In this document: positions 48,715-63,100 of the stretch, piece by piece
How positions within the stretch are numbered: the first letter of the stretch is position 1
How the letters are laid out: each line of letters starts with the position of its first letter
From: Cymbidium sinense
Lineage: Eukaryota; Streptophyta; Magnoliopsida; Asparagales; Orchidaceae
NCBI GenBank assembly: GCA_021442155.1
Contig: CM038228.1
Location: forward strand, 12,937,179 to 13,001,178
Length of the DNA stretch: 64,000 nucleotides
Direction of reading: 5' to 3'
Notes under the pieces: model-generated
What the model was told of the DNA's origin: nothing
Databases searched by the model: none
What the model saw: only the letters and a program-made list of their open reading frames with translations
Position numbers and translations under genes: made by a program

Positions 48715-49983
48715 TGGATCACGAGGCTTTTCCTCCTCTTTCTTCTAACACTCCTTCTTCTTCGGATACTGGGGTCTTTTCTGATGGCCCTCACAGTCTT
48801 TGCAATTGGAAGGAGTTGTTGTTAGAAATAAAAAGGTGGATTTTCCCCTTATCCTTCATCCCATCCATCTGATTCTCCGAGGTGTCCTTCATGAGGAAGA
48901 TCTAATGGAGGACGTATGAGTGGAATCAGTCTCCAGTCGGCCATGCTATTGGAAAGCGCCCATACTATGGATCACTCTAGCAGTAAGAAGAAGTGGAAAT
49001 TCAAAGGAACCCTAGAATTGCTATCCCCGAAGGGGACTTCTTTCTTTCAGATTCACCAAGAGGATTACAATGCGGTGGAATGATGGACCCTATTTTCAAT
49101 CCCATTCGTTTTCCAAAAATGGGCTTGGGATTTTCGGCCATCAAAGGAGCAAGTTCACGAGATACCTCTATGGATCAAATTGCCAAATTTTCCTCTTTGT
49201 TGTTGGAACAAAAAGGGATTTTCTAAGATAGCAAGTAAAATAGGAGTTCCTCTTACTGTCGACAACTTAACTGCTTCAAAAGCCAGGATTACCTTTGCTC
49301 GCATATGTGTGCAGATCAATACGTCTTCCACTCTTCCAGATTCGATCCCAATTAATATGAATGGAATGAAATTCGATCAACACATTGTGTATGATTGGAA
49401 GCCAACAGTTTGCTCTCAATGCCAGACATTCTCTCACGATGATAAATCGTGCCCTCGGGTTCAAGCTTTACGCCCACAAACTAACACTAAATGAATCCCA
49501 AATCGCGGTAGGAGCAGTAGTAGACAACCGGCAAAAGGTATTCAGCTAAATAATAATTTCAAAGTTTTGGATGATCACTTTTCTACAATGGAGGAAGGTG
49601 AATTGGCTGTGGATGTAGCTGAAGATGAAACATTGCCTCAAAATATTCTAACAACCGATCTCAATCAGTCTCCCATTTTATCACCTCAGTTAGAAGACCC
49701 TATGAACGTGAGGCCGATCCTCAGAACACTTGAGGTACAAAATCCTAATGCAATCCCTCCTAACTCATCTAGTGATCATTCAAGGTTGGGAGACACAACC
49801 AGATCAGTAGCCATTTCCCCCACACGATTTGACCAACAGAGGGACAAGGAAAAAATTCCAGACACTCCAAAGAAGTTAATACAAGACAGTGAAGTTGTGA
49901 AGTCCAATCCGAGTGCTACCCCTTCCAATCAGAAAGGCAAAAATAAGAAGGGCAAAAAGCCCTCTACCTCTTCTTCTCAATGA
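48715..49983 (+). pseudogene. LINE ORF1: nucleic-acid-binding protein with DUF4283 and CCHC knuckle (broken)
   Basis: The likely start is the Met at 48715 (MDHEAFPPLSSNTPSSSDTG). The DUF4283 region contains KMGLGFSAIKG and, after a frame change near 49180, PNFPLCCWNKKGFSKIASKI and VDNLTASKARITFARICVQI. The knuckle CSQCQTFSHDDKSC (C-x2-C-x4-H-x4-C) lies at about 49410-49455, after YDWKPTV. The stop right after this (49492-49494) and a later open part (49567-49983) show that the original C-terminal tail continued, rich in Ser, Pro and Lys (KKGKKPSTSSSQ). ORF1 binds the element RNA in this class of retrotransposon. Its stop overlaps the ORF2 start as ATGA (49980-49983). Confidence 0.88.
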
Positions 49984-52900
49984 CCTTTCCCAACCTAGGT
50001 GTCTGGAACGTCCGAGGTCTACAGAGAGGGCGCAAGCTCGATACCACTTAAGGAGTTTCTGATCTCATCTGTCTTCTTGAAACAAAGATAAATTCAGAGG
50101 CATCTCTTAATCCCTTCTTCCTTAAAAAATTCACCCTATTTCCTTCTGAAAAAAGTTGCTCAAACTTTGACACTGTGGAAGGCTCGATCTGATTAAGTGG
50201 AGTCGGATAGAGTTTTCAATCCTTGTTATTTCTCCTCGTTCATCCATGGTATCCTAAATGGAACCAAACTTTTCTTATTACATGTATTTATGGAAATGAT
50301 TCTCAAGCTCACATCTCTTTGGAGCTCAGAGAATTTTTTGGGAATTACCGCTCCTTGGGTTGAGGGCGATTTCAATTGTGTCTCGCAAGGAAAAATGGTG
50401 GTAACCCTCTCTCCTTAAACAACTCCCTAGCTTTCAAAACCTATATCAACGATTGCGAGCTTATGGATCTCCCTAGCACTGGACTCTTTCACACTTGGTC
50501 CAACCAACAGATAAATAATCCCATCTTCTCCAAGCTGGATAGAGTATTATAATTCGATCGGATGGCCTCTTTCTTATTATAATGTCCCCTCACCTTTATC
50601 ATCTGATCACTCCCCTTTAATCACCTTCTTACACCACCCCCGAATTCCAGCCCATCGGTTCATGTTTTGTAATTATTGGGTGCTTTCCCAGGATTTTCAT
50701 GAGATTACCAAAAGAGCATGGGATGGATATGTAGCTGGTGATCCTTTGTTCGTGCTTTCTAATAAGTTAAACCAAGTCAAAAAGGTCCTCAAGGCTTCTA
50801 TGAAGAATTCCTCACCGCAGCCTTCAAATAAAGGTTAAGAGAGAGACCAATTGGATATACTTGCTAAGCTCGATCAATTCCCGAACAATACTCAACTTCT
50901 TCTAGATGCCAAGGATATTAAAGAAACCTATAGTAATTTGACACAAAAGGAGAATGCATGGGTTAAGCAACAGGATAAAGTGCATTGGCTTTCTTCTTCT
51001 GATGACGATCTCAAATTTCTTTATTTCTCAATTAAGGAAAGGAAGAGCTCTAATCTTATGTGGAATTAAACGAAAGAGGTCTTATGAAAGACCATGATTC
51101 CATTCAGAGATTTGGTGTATTATTGTTAAATAAAGTAACGATTTATTTCCTTTGCAGGATCTCCCAGTGGGAGATACTCTTACCGCCGAGCTTGCTAAGG
51201 AATTAGAGGTGAACATCACTGATCATGAAATTATCTCTGCTCTTAAAAGTATCAATGAGAATAAGTCCCCGGGGCCTGATGGATTTAATTCCAATTTCTT
51301 TATCTCATCTTGGGAAATTACTAGGTCTCATTTTCTTAATGCTGCTCATTATTTTTTCAAAACTCAGAAGCTCCCTAGCCGCATTAAACATTCACTGATA
51401 TCCTTAATTCCAAAAGTTAAACATTCCAACTATTTTGATTCACCTCTCTTTGTAACACTTTTTACAAGGTGATTGCAAAAGTGCTTGCTTCTAGGCTAAA
51501 AAGGTGCTTCCTTTTCTCATAACCGGCAATCGCTTTCATAATGGGGACATAGGATAACATAGCAATGGCTCAGAAATCAGAATGAAATGATTCATAACAA
51601 TTGCAGCCTTCTTAGCTAAGTTAGATCTCAGAAAGGCTTTTGACTTAATAAATAGAGACGCCTTAATTCACAGGCTGTGTTCCAAAGGTTTTCCTCAACG
51701 ATTCGTTAATTGGGTGAAAGTTTGTATCCTTGATATTCCCTTCTCTGTGGTGCTGAACGAAGAAATAAAAGGTTTCTTTTCTACAAAAAATGGATTGCGA
51801 CAAGGATGCCCTCTTTCCCCGTTTCTTTTCACTCTAGCTATTGATACTTTCTCGTGTTTGATAGAAAAAGAAGTAAATCTCTTCCGATATAACCCGTTCA
51901 CTGCTGGTTCTTGCAAAATCTCCCATCTGCTCTTTGCAGATGACCTACTTGTAACTGGAGTAGCAGATCTTACCTCCTTGGATTCACTTAGACAAAGTCT
52001 TGAAAGCTTAAAGAATTATCTTGGATTAGAATTAAATTGTGATAAATCCCTTATTTACTTTTCCAAAGGAGTACAGGGGGTGAATAATTTATGCAGAATC
52101 CTCAATATTAAGCAAAGCCTTTTCCCAATTAAATACCTGGGTATACCTCTAACCTTGGGACCTCCTAAACTTGTGCACTTTAACAGTTTGTTTGATAAAC
52201 TTCATGGGCGCTTAGCAGGCTGGAAAAGTAAATTTCTTTCTCTAGGAGGAAGATTACAACTCATTAGATCTTCGGTGAACAATTTACTTTCATATTGGTT
52301 TAGATCAATGATCATTCCCAAAGGTGTTATTAAGCGGATTACTTCACTTACTGAATTTATTTTATGGGAGTCTAAGAAGTCGTTCACTATTTCTTGGGAA
52401 AACAACTCGGCCCTAAGGATAAGGGGGAACAGTATTCTTTCACGCTTCTAAACTCTTTATGTAAAATCAAAACCTTATGGAAGGCCTTGAAGAAAGATAC
52501 TATCTTTGCTATTTGGTGTGAGCACAAATATGGGTCAGTATGGTGTAACTCAATACATAGGGCCTCTCCTTTATGGAAAGAATTGAAGCTTCATGCATTA
52601 CGCTTTCGGGATAAACTGTTTTATCACATTGGGAATGGGAATACTTTCTCTCTTTTACAGGACCCTTGGTGTGAAGAAAAAACACTTACTGAACTTTTGG
52701 GACCAACTGGTTCTAATGTTCTTGGTTTCCCTAGTGATGCAAAGCTTAACTCCCTAATCACTATGGGGAAATGGATGTTGCCTCGAAGTTTTCCTGCTGA
52801 ATTTACTTGGCAGCAGGTTGTTATAAACAGAATACGCATTAATGGAGGAGAGGATTGGATTTCTTGGGGCAACAATCGATCTCCACAGATTTTAAAAGGC

Positions 52901-53426
52901 CCTTTTGAACACCTTCCCTCTAGTTATAAGGAAATTTGGTTTAAAGGTTGTATATAAATTATTTATCTGGTTGGCTTACTTAGGTGGGCTGAAAACATCT
53001 GATGTTCTCTCAAAAATAGGGCTAGGCATTACTTCTCCTTGTTGTTTTTGCTCTAGTGCCTCCGAATCTCATCAACATCTCTTTTTTGAATGCCCCTTTT
53101 CGATGAACCTGACTAGGATGTTTCTACCAAATGGCAAATTCTACTTGCTCCCCTCTTCCTTACAACAGATCCTAAGCAGTGTGGATTATTATGAGCATAA
53201 AATGATAAGAAGATTACACTATCTAATTATTTTTGTTTTGGTTTATTGTATTTGGAGAGAGAGAAACAAACGTACTATCACTTCTTCTCCTTCTCCTCTT
53301 ACTGTTTTTGTTGAGCAGATAAAAAATCGCATTGCTTTCAAGGCTGCTAGATGGAGAATAAAGGATTCATGGCCAGAAAAGGTGTTACAATCATTGATGG
53401 TTTGGAGGAATATAGTTACATTTTAG
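49980..53426 (+). pseudogene. LINE ORF2: endonuclease, reverse transcriptase and zf-RVT (broken)
   Basis: Starts MTFPNLGVWNVRGLQRG at 49980. The APE-type endonuclease keeps WNVRGL, the metal-binding Glu in CLLETKI and, near its end, SDHSPL, but has at least five in-frame stops. Reverse transcriptase blocks are NKSPGPDGFNSNFF (51260), SLCNTFYKVIAKVLASRLKR (after a frameshift near 51430), NGLRQGCPLSPFLFTLAID (51790) and the catalytic LLFADDLLV (51930). KYLGIPLTLGPP and GRLAGWKSKFLSLGGRLQLI follow. The C-terminal zf-RVT region contains CCFCSSASESHQHLFFECPF (53040-53095). The protein would end at 53426 with NIVTF. In the living element it nicks target DNA and copies the RNA in place. Confidence 0.93.
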
Positions 53427-53906
53427 CTTTCTTCTTTCCTTCCTTACTTCTCTTTTGGACTCAAAGTTCTTTCAGTTTTCTTATGGCACTGGACAATGAT
53501 GACAAACTATGTATCGCAAAATTTTGGCTTATTTTCTGGGTATTATGGCAGCTTGGATGTTCTTCACAGAAACCTTGGCTGAAGTATTTTTCCCCTTTCT
53601 CCAATTGGATGGCTGTGAAGGGAACCGCTGCAGTGCAAACTATGCGAAGGAAATATGAGGTTGCGGCTTCATATATACTTTATATTGAGTCTGAGTCCAG
53701 CTTAATTTGGTAGCTTTTAAATGATAATCTTGTGATCGGTGCTTCAAATTCCTTCAGTTTTTGTGGATGTCATTCTGTCCAAGGTTTTAGCTAGTTTCTC
53801 AGTTTAATTTTCTCTTTTTCCCTTACATGTAATCTCTTCTATACCATGTAATTTTGTAATTGCTTTATTTTGGAATGAATTGGGCTATGCCCTCAAATTA
53901 TCTCCC

Positions 53907-53926
53907 AAAAAAAAAAAGATCTATAA
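53907..53926 (+). other. LINE poly(A) tail and right target site duplication
   Basis: An A-run from 53907 runs into AAAGATCTATAA (53915-53926), identical to the left duplication. Confidence 0.92.
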
Positions 53927-54621
<695 letters not shown>

Positions 54622-54955
54622 CTAACCTTCTTTTAAGTTATTTTTGTAAATATAGACAGAAATGAATACAAAATAATAGCATTCACTTCTCTCTTAATAA
54701 AAAAAAACCTAAATATGTAAGTTATCTTTGTGGAAAGAAATTCAAATAAATTGATAGGTTGTAAATATGTGAGTAACTTGGTCAACTCGAGCTTAGCTTC
54801 ATAAATGATCTATGAAATAGTCCTCTGAGCTACCAAGTCAAGTTGAAGCCAGCCTTAACTTGACTCATTATATCATGATTTGACTTGTGTTGAAAAAAGA
54901 TGACATGATATGTTAAAATTCAAATGTTTAAGACAAAGTCATAAAATATTTAGAA

Positions 54956-55113
54956 GTTATATTCTAATTTCTTATATCAATTGTTTAATATATTTTAAAT
55001 GGTTTTTTTTTAAATTAGGTAAAAAGAGTAAAGAAGTACCATTTACTCTCTTTTTTCTAAATGGTTATATTCTAATTTCTTATATCAATTGTTTAATATA
55101 TTTTAAATGGTTT
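54956..55113 (+). repeat. Identical 50-bp direct duplication
   Basis: The 50 bases at 54956-55005 (starting GTTATATTCTAATTTC) recur without change at 55064-55113, 108 bases later. They lie within a longer, diverged duplication in which 54720-54950 resembles 55170-55400. Confidence 0.92.
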
Positions 55114-55196
55114 ATCTAAATTTCTTTTTTATCTCTTTTCCTAATTATGTTTTTTGTTTGTGAAATGAAATTTAAATAAATTGACATGTTGTAAAT

Positions 55197-55893
55197 AGGG
55201 GTGTAACTAAGTCATGTCGGCTTGGGCATAGCTCAATAATTCCCTCTTCGGACAAATTTGAGAGCTAACATGTCAAGCAAAGCCAAATTTGTCTTGCATC
55301 ATTACCTCATGATTTGGCTTGTCTTGAAAATATTGATAGGATATATAATTAAAATATATTAAGATTTAAAATTTCTGTTTAAAATTGTTTTAAAAAATAT
55401 TTCAAAATTTGGTCATTTACATATATATCACACAAATTTATCTATTTATATATCTAATACTTCAAGTTTAATATTTACATAAATAACACTTAAATATTTA
55501 ATATCACATAAAAATAATACTATCACTAACTTTTTTTTTAATGAATTGTAGCTTTTTTATGAATAAGAAATGTGTTATATATATATATATATCGAACTTT
55601 AAGTGTTTGATATGTAAATGCATAAGAATTGTGTATCATGTATGTGTAAACCGTCCTTAAAAATTATGTCACTTTTCAAATATCAAGTATATTTTATTTT
55701 ATATCGACTTATTTCTAGTTTTATCATTGTATTAAAATAATTGCTTGAATTAAAATTATTTTTCTCTCACAATAAATGAGTCAAATCATGAGCCAACTTG
55801 ATCTCATAGAATTGAGCTCAAACTCAATTTATTAATCAAGCTCGAGCTACAATTGAAGAATGCCCGAGCTTAACATGACTAATTTATATCCCT
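55197..55893. mobile_element. hAT-like non-autonomous element with ~40-bp terminal inverted repeats
   Basis: The left end AGGGGTGTAACTAAGTCATG and the reverse complement of the right end, AGGGATATAAATTAGTCATG, match. Both continue into GCTTGGGCAT / GCTCGGGCAT. Inside are GAGCTCGAGCT-type motifs, as in the abundant plant elements that start (C)AGGGGTGTAAACGAG. Flanking 8-mers TTGTAAAT and AAGTAAAA share five positions, a weak trace of an 8-bp target duplication. No coding sequence. Confidence 0.6.
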
Positions 55894-57102
55894 AAGTAAA
55901 AAAGATTAAAATTAATTATAGCTCTATAATTTTGTGTAAACATTCAAATTAGAAGACGAGAATTTTTCATATGAAAACCTATAAATGAAAACACTACGGA
56001 TCCCAAGTACAAATATTTCATAGTTGTAAAACAAGAATAGAAATTTTATTATTTGGAAATTTTGAACAAAACTATAACAAGATTGAAAATTTTTAAATGA
56101 TGGAGGTGATGAAAAGTACTTCAATAACAAGGATGGAAAGAGTGGAAGAGAACTTCAATAACAAGCATTTAGCTTTGATTATTTCATGCACCACATATGG
56201 GAAGTACTTTGGGTTATTTGAGATTTCTTTCATTTTTAATTTTTTTATATTTTTATTTAAAATAAAATATTTTTGATATTTTAAAAATATATTGATTTTA
56301 TTTTATTATTTATTAAATAAATAGATTTATATAGTGATAGCAATGATCATTATATAGGAAAATTTATAATTTAAGTCTAGGAAAGAACATTTGGGACATC
56401 ACGTACAATGGAATGGAAGAGGTAAGAAAAATCCAAATTAACATTTTGATGTAAGAGCTTAAGATATTCAAAATGAACCATAAAGAGAGCATCAAGAAGA
56501 TGCAAAAACAATTTACCAAAAAATGTCAATGAATTTCATGCACCATTAAGGAGATAACATTAAAAAAGGTGAAAAAATTAATTCAAGTAATTTTATATTT
56601 TAATTTTGGCTAATATAAAGTGTCAAATGCAATGATAAATTTATATGTATTTATCAAAAAAATAATTTTAGCAATGATAATATGAAATATTAATTTTTCA
56701 AATTGCAAAGTCATGAACTAAATTTCAATAAGATGATCTTTGAATCATAATACTTATGAAATATTAAACTCCAAGAAAATTTAGATAATAAGAATTTTGC
56801 ATTTTAAAACTCAAAAAATGTAGGAAATCAAACTTTTAATAATAATATGATTGTAAATCATAATAATATGTGATTAAATTCAAAATAAAATTTGTAAGTA
56901 GAAAAGAAAGATTTGGATCAAGTGACTTTGAATGAGAATGCTTACAACTATTAAAGATCTTAATGCTTGCATAACATCTTCCAACCAAATTTTGACATGA
57001 CCTTTTGCAATTGAATCCCCAACTAATTTTTGTTCATATTACTTCAAGCCACTAGCATAGAAGGATGATATTAAAAATTTTGGAACTTCCTAAAATGTGC
57101 TT
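55894..57102. other. Unassigned AT-rich sequence
   Basis: No domain, repeat or element end recognised before the long-LTR start at 57103. Confidence 0.5.
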
Positions 57103-60100
57103 TGTTGACCTCACTTTTAGAGTGAGGATTGTTCATTCCGTCTCTAGGTCAAAGATTCTTCTGGACACTTAGGTTTCCTTAGTAGGACACCTCTCTAGTG
57201 ACTAAGGGAACACTAAACCCACGAATACTTAGAGCTTACCTTAGGACGAGTAGGATTCGCCTACCCTAAGGCCTAACATGACACTCATACCTACCAATTT
57301 ATCTGAACCTAAACCAAATGATTGAAGCCTCAACCTCAACTCATCAATTGACCATGATTGAATTTGATTCTCAATCCAAGCTCCAAGCCAAATTAATTTG
57401 AACCTTAACTCAAGCTAACTCACTTAAATCTTATAATTCCATTCAAACAAATCCAAGTAAATCAAACTCAATTCAATTCTCTCAACTGTTCCAATTATTC
57501 AACAGATAGTTTCAAACTATTACAACACTTGCAATCGAGCCAACTAAATTGATTAGATTCAAATAACTCAAGTTGACCCATTTGACCTGAAGGGTTCAAA
57601 TGAGTAAAAACCCAATAAAACCCAAATCAATTGCAATCAAAGCCACCAATCAACTTCAAATCATCATTGCATATATTCCAACCATCCATAGCCTTAATTG
57701 TCCAAATTGACTTACCAAACCACTTAACCCAAGGTGACATAAAAGGTCCAATTAGACCAAAAGTCAATAAAACCCCCATTAAATCAAATCTAGCTATCCA
57801 ATCTCTTCATTGATGATTGTAGGTCACTATTAAACACTCCACTACAACCAATTGAACCTAACTAAGCTAATTTGGCCTCTTAACCCAAGTTGACCCAATT
57901 TGGCCTAAAGAACTAAATTGGGTCAAATAAAATTCTAAACCAAATTGGTTGAAACCAATATTTTTTTATAAATCTTCAATTGAATATTGAACATGATCCA
58001 ACCTTCAATTGGACCCAATTTGGTCGACCCACTTAACTTAGCCCAATTTGACCTAAATGGTCAAATTGAACTAAATCACTCCATTATCCAAATGAATTCA
58101 AATCAACTCTTTCAATCAATCACAAATGATCAATTGAACATAAACCTAACCCATAAATCCTAATTTGATCAATTTGGTCAAATTGGTCAACATGACACAT
58201 TTGACCCAAACTGAACCATATGAACTAAATACAAATCTAGTCCAAATTGAATCAAACAAATTGCACAAATTCATTCCAAATGACCAATTGAATTTAACCA
58301 AACCCCACTTTGACCCAATTTGGTCAAAATGATCAACTTAGCTCAATTGAGCCCATTTGACCTACATGAGTCAAATTGAGCCAAACCAAACCAAACTTGG
58401 CTTGACTAATCCTTGGGTTACCATGGGCCTGCCCAAGTATGCCCAACCCATGGTGAACAGGTTGGGTCAAACCCATTGAACCAAGCCCTCTAAATGGGAA
58501 AAAATACATATTTGGATGAGTTCTCCAACTCTCCACCCCATTGCATCCACCTTTGTCCTTTCTTAGATAAAGGACCACTGACTCAACCTAACCCAAGGCT
58601 ATGGGTTCAGCCTTTGGCCAAGAGAGGGTGAACTCACCCATGCACCATCATTGGCCCACTTAATGAGGAGTGTACACTTCATGATAAGCCCACTATACTC
58701 CCTCAACCTCTCACACACATCCACCTCAATAGTCCCTTGCCACCTCCAGCCACCAACTCCGGTCGGATGACTGACAAAGGATGAGCCAATCTCAGCCCTT
58801 GGTTTAAGTAGGGAGGAGAGTATACTCCTCCCCAATAATTCAAACTCAATAAACACCTTTCTCAGAGCATTCTGAGCAATCCCAGAGCATTCCTTTAGCT
58901 CCCCGTGCACTCCATCGCCAGCAAGACTAAGCTCCCTTCAAGCGAGAGCTTCATCCATCCAACCTCACCAAACTCTCAAAAAAGTTAAATTAACTTTCTC
59001 CACACCCTCACCACACTCCGGCGGCCCGAAATGAATGATTCTTGATTGATTCAACCACCAAAAAGCATCTCTAGACCAACACCGGTGACTTCCATGGTGG
59101 CATTTGGTCCATAGACTGATCGGTAAGGAGGAATCTCAGGATCTTCTCAACAAGGTTTCATCTCTTCAAAATAAAGTTACCTCTATCGATGGACCACCAA
59201 TCTTTAGCTCCAGCAAGATAAAAATCTAGCAACTGTAGATTTGCCCCTTAGGTGTTGGTCTTTTTCAAAATGAATTTTGTTTTCATGCAATTTCCACTAA
59301 AGGATCTCCCTAGATTTCTTTCCTCATCATTTTGGGGTCAATTCCACTGTCAAACGAGGTTTGCGAGCTCGAATCAAGTAGAAAAAGGCATGTGGTGTCC
59401 ATCATTTGACGCTCGCGAGATAATGGATCACCAATCATCCATTCTACATGATAAAATGGATGATTGTGATTAATCATGCTATAAATCTTGATTTAATCCT
59501 TTATTAATCACAGGATTAATCTTACCCGTCAGATCCGAGATCGGACGGTCGAGACGAAATTGCATCTGTCGTCGCAGAGTTAGTAGCCATGTTAGACATT
59601 TTAAATAGTCAATACCACGACACCATGTGGAAAGCATTGTTGTGTTAGCATCCACATGGCACGGACGGTTTAAAATGATTAATTAGGCTTTAAAATGCAA
59701 TTTAAGTGGCTAGAACTATAAAAAATCATAACTGATTGTAGAAAAATCTAAAAAATACAAATAAACTTATTTTGGAAAGCTTAGAGAGAGGAGAATTTAA
59801 TAAAGATAAAAATTTATAATTAATGTCTAATTAACAGTGCTTAATTAAGGTTTGAAGCTTAGGCTAATTATCTTAATTATGGCCAAATTACTTGGCTAAT
59901 TAATTTCAAATTTGACATGTTGATTCTATAGGATGTCCAATGCCTCCCACATTTTTCCTTAGAATTATTTGCGAGATAATTTGGGAAATCCAAAATTATT
60001 AATCATAATTATCACTTTTATGTGATTTAATAATTATTAAGATTAATAAACAGTAAAATTGATTAATTATGGATAATTAATCAATGAAAATAAGGATAAC

Positions 60101-63100
60101 ATGGGAACTAATTAGGACCCTTTCTTCTAATTAATTTCAAATGTATTCTTTTAATGAATTCAATTAATTTGATTTGTAACTAAAGATAATTATGGAGATT
60201 AATAATCAGATTCAAAAGAAATCAATTTAAATAATTCAAGTGTCAACCCATTAATCCCTTTATGTGTTTAATAACATAAAATCATTAAAGAAATTATGAT
60301 TTCCCCATTAGTGTGGGGAAATCATAAGATTATTTAATTTAAATATTTTTCTTCTTTAATTTAATTAACTCTTAAAAATGAGCTTAATTATATTATGTCA
60401 CTTTAGGTCCATTGATGATTTTTTTTTTTCGAAGCATATCATTGAGATGCATGATTAAGTGGTTAATTAAATTAAAGAAGCTTGGGAAGGATAACCAAAT
60501 TGATGTGATTAATAGATTTGAACCTAATTAATTCTTAAAACATATTTAATATCTCCCCTTAAATAATATCAAATAATCAACATGGGATGGAGTGAACCCT
60601 AAGTATCATCTCTCTCTAAGGTTTTTAATAACTTGAACATTAAAGTTAAATCTTAAAAAAGCTTTGGCTAGTTTTAAGGAATGTTTATTTAACTTGATTG
60701 TCCTTAGGATTTAATTACTTCCTTTTAATTATCATAAATGTGTATGCCACTTATGTCATGTATACATATTTTAAAAGAGAATTAAAAAGAATATAATTGC
60801 ATTCAAATTGCATGAGTTGAATAAATGTTATTATATAACATGGCTATTATCACTAATAAATCTCAAATTATTTTTAAAAGATAAGTTAATTATGAATCAA
60901 ATGGGTTGATTTAAATCAATGCTCATTGAAAATACTCAATCAAATGTCCATTTTGTTGTAACTTAAAGATGGCAATGGATTGTTTTAGTTCTATGTTTGA
61001 TGCTAATGTTTATATATATTTGAATTAGCAAGTATATAGTTTGGACATCCCGGGAACACAAGACTTTAAGTAGCCCCGAGAAGATCTTAGATAAACTCAC
61101 TTCCCTAGTTTAACAATGGCATGTACTTACTTAATTTCATTTATGTGTATGCATATGCTAGAATATAAAGTTAGACTAGTGTATGTCATGGTGATATATT
61201 TCATTTTATGATGCAATATTTGTATACTAGGATGTTAGGATTATTTGTGTGTAGACTGGATGTTAGATCATTATTAGCCTAATGATGCTTTATGTAGGGG
61301 ATTGTGCTTGAGGGCTATAATAATAAATGAATATAAATGCTCTTACTTACAGGTGCTGCTTATGCCTCATAAGCATTATCCAATTACGATAGTTGGACTT
61401 AGTTACCCAAGTGTAGGGTGTTAAGTCCAAGTATGTGAAATATAACTGGCTGGCCTGTATGTTTGTTCAACTAAAATCTATTTTGCAAGTGTAGTTAGAT
61501 TTAATTTTTTTATGAATATGTAATTTTTGTAATAGGATTAGGATTAGTGTTACGAGTTTAAGATGAGTAGTGGCTAGAAGGCAAAGACCTAAAAGGCCTA
61601 TGAAGCCTGGAGTATTCAAATCCAAGAAGGGAATAAGAATAAGAATTGAAGACCCCCATAACATTCATTTTATTTTTAAAGTTTAATTATAATCCAGGTT
61701 GTATAATGGTAAAGCTCAAACTCTTTCCCTTTGGGTGTACCATGCACCGAACTTTTATTATTTTAGAAATTTTAAATGTTTGATTATTGTGTTTAGATTA
61801 TGCAATAGAAATAACATACTTTTCATAGGTTTCTTAAAGTATGATGACTTGATGTATGGCCTAGATGTAGTTGGCTCTTTAGAATAAAAAAATTAAATTT
61901 TCTATCCTCTTTAAATAACTCATATCTAAATTGATGCAATTCATAACCTCACTATAAAGCCTATGTATATAAATAAGATAATAAAAGATTTAAAAACCTC
62001 TTAGCCGAATGGTTGTATGCTATAACAACATGCATATTGTATTATCTCACTTTTAAATAGAGAGGATCTCCACTATTGCATGATAGGGGCAAGCTTGACC
62101 TTTGAAAGCGGTCCCTTGTAGTGGGAAACACCTCATCTTCTCATGGATTTAGCCCACAACTCAATTTCATCATGTATTTAGGCATAATTATCCTAAGCCT
62201 TGGTCTAAAATAAATGTGTCAAAATGATCCAAAAAACTTGAAAATTTTAAACATTAGTCTAAGTCATGTTTGTATACTAAATATTATCTGGTCTCTTAAG
62301 GAGTGAGTTTAGAATTCTAGCTTTCTTCCTAATTAAATAACAACCTAACTATCTTGCATCATAAGACAAACATACATGGTCTTAAAGTATAGTGGGTGTT
62401 AGCTGACGACCACTCTAGGTGACTATAAGTCTAGAAAATTGGGATGTGCTCACTCTCTCTTATGGAGATGGACCATTATATCTCTCATTTTTTTAGTAGA
62501 ATTAGGTTGAACTCTTAGCTTATGCTAGAGCACCTAGATTTAGATTCTGAGGTGGCTTGTTTCTCTTGCTATGAGTATAAGTCCACCTCTTTAGCATTCC
62601 TACAATCTTATGTTGTTGGGTTATAAGTCCTAGCATTTTGATAAGATTATAATTTAAACAAAATAATTTTCTCTCTTTCAAAGATGTAAAGCCTCACTAT
62701 ATGGTAAATTGAAGCACTCACTAGGATTTCTAGTATCACATGTGCTTCCTACTTATTCTTCTTTAAAATCCATAAATAAGTCTTCTTATTTGAACTCTTC
62801 CCATTTAATTTCTAATAATAACCAATCATTTGATATTCTAGCCTTGAAATCTTTGGTGATATTTATTAATTACTTTAATCTAGAGTATTCTTAGGGAATT
62901 CTCATTTCCAAGCATGTAATTAACTATGGAAGTTTTCTTCGGTAGAACTAAAGAACCCAGCATAAATAAACCCTACTTTACCTATCCATGTAGACTGGGT
63001 GAAAGATCTCTGGTATATGTAAACTCATCTGCCTTATGAGTTCTTATTAGGTGATTGAGTCCATTGTAGGGGATGTTTTCATCTTTCGAGATAGTACATC

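Larger units (their letters stand above)
48547..53914 (+). mobile_element. Near-complete L1-type LINE retrotransposon
   Basis: A 5.4-kb element flanked by a perfect 12-bp target duplication and ending in a run of about eleven A. It has a short 5' leader, ORF1 (DUF4283 plus zinc knuckle) and ORF2 (endonuclease, reverse transcriptase, zf-RVT), the domain order of plant L1-clade LINEs. Both reading frames are broken by stops and frameshifts. Its GC content and codon-like structure stand out from the AT-rich surroundings. Confidence 0.95.

Noticed and set aside
48510..48825. Minus- and plus-strand frames at the 5' end of the LINE as separate genes
   Set aside because: They overlap the LINE leader and ORF1 start; neither has a family match.
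58333..58910. Open frames in the GC-richer block of long-LTR copy 4 (and 25747-26399 in copy 2)
   Set aside because: The frames are not shared between copies and match no family; they reflect local GC content only.
62000..62160. TTAGCCGAATGGTTG as a possible tRNA D-arm
   Set aside because: No matching acceptor, anticodon or T-arm can be paired around it.
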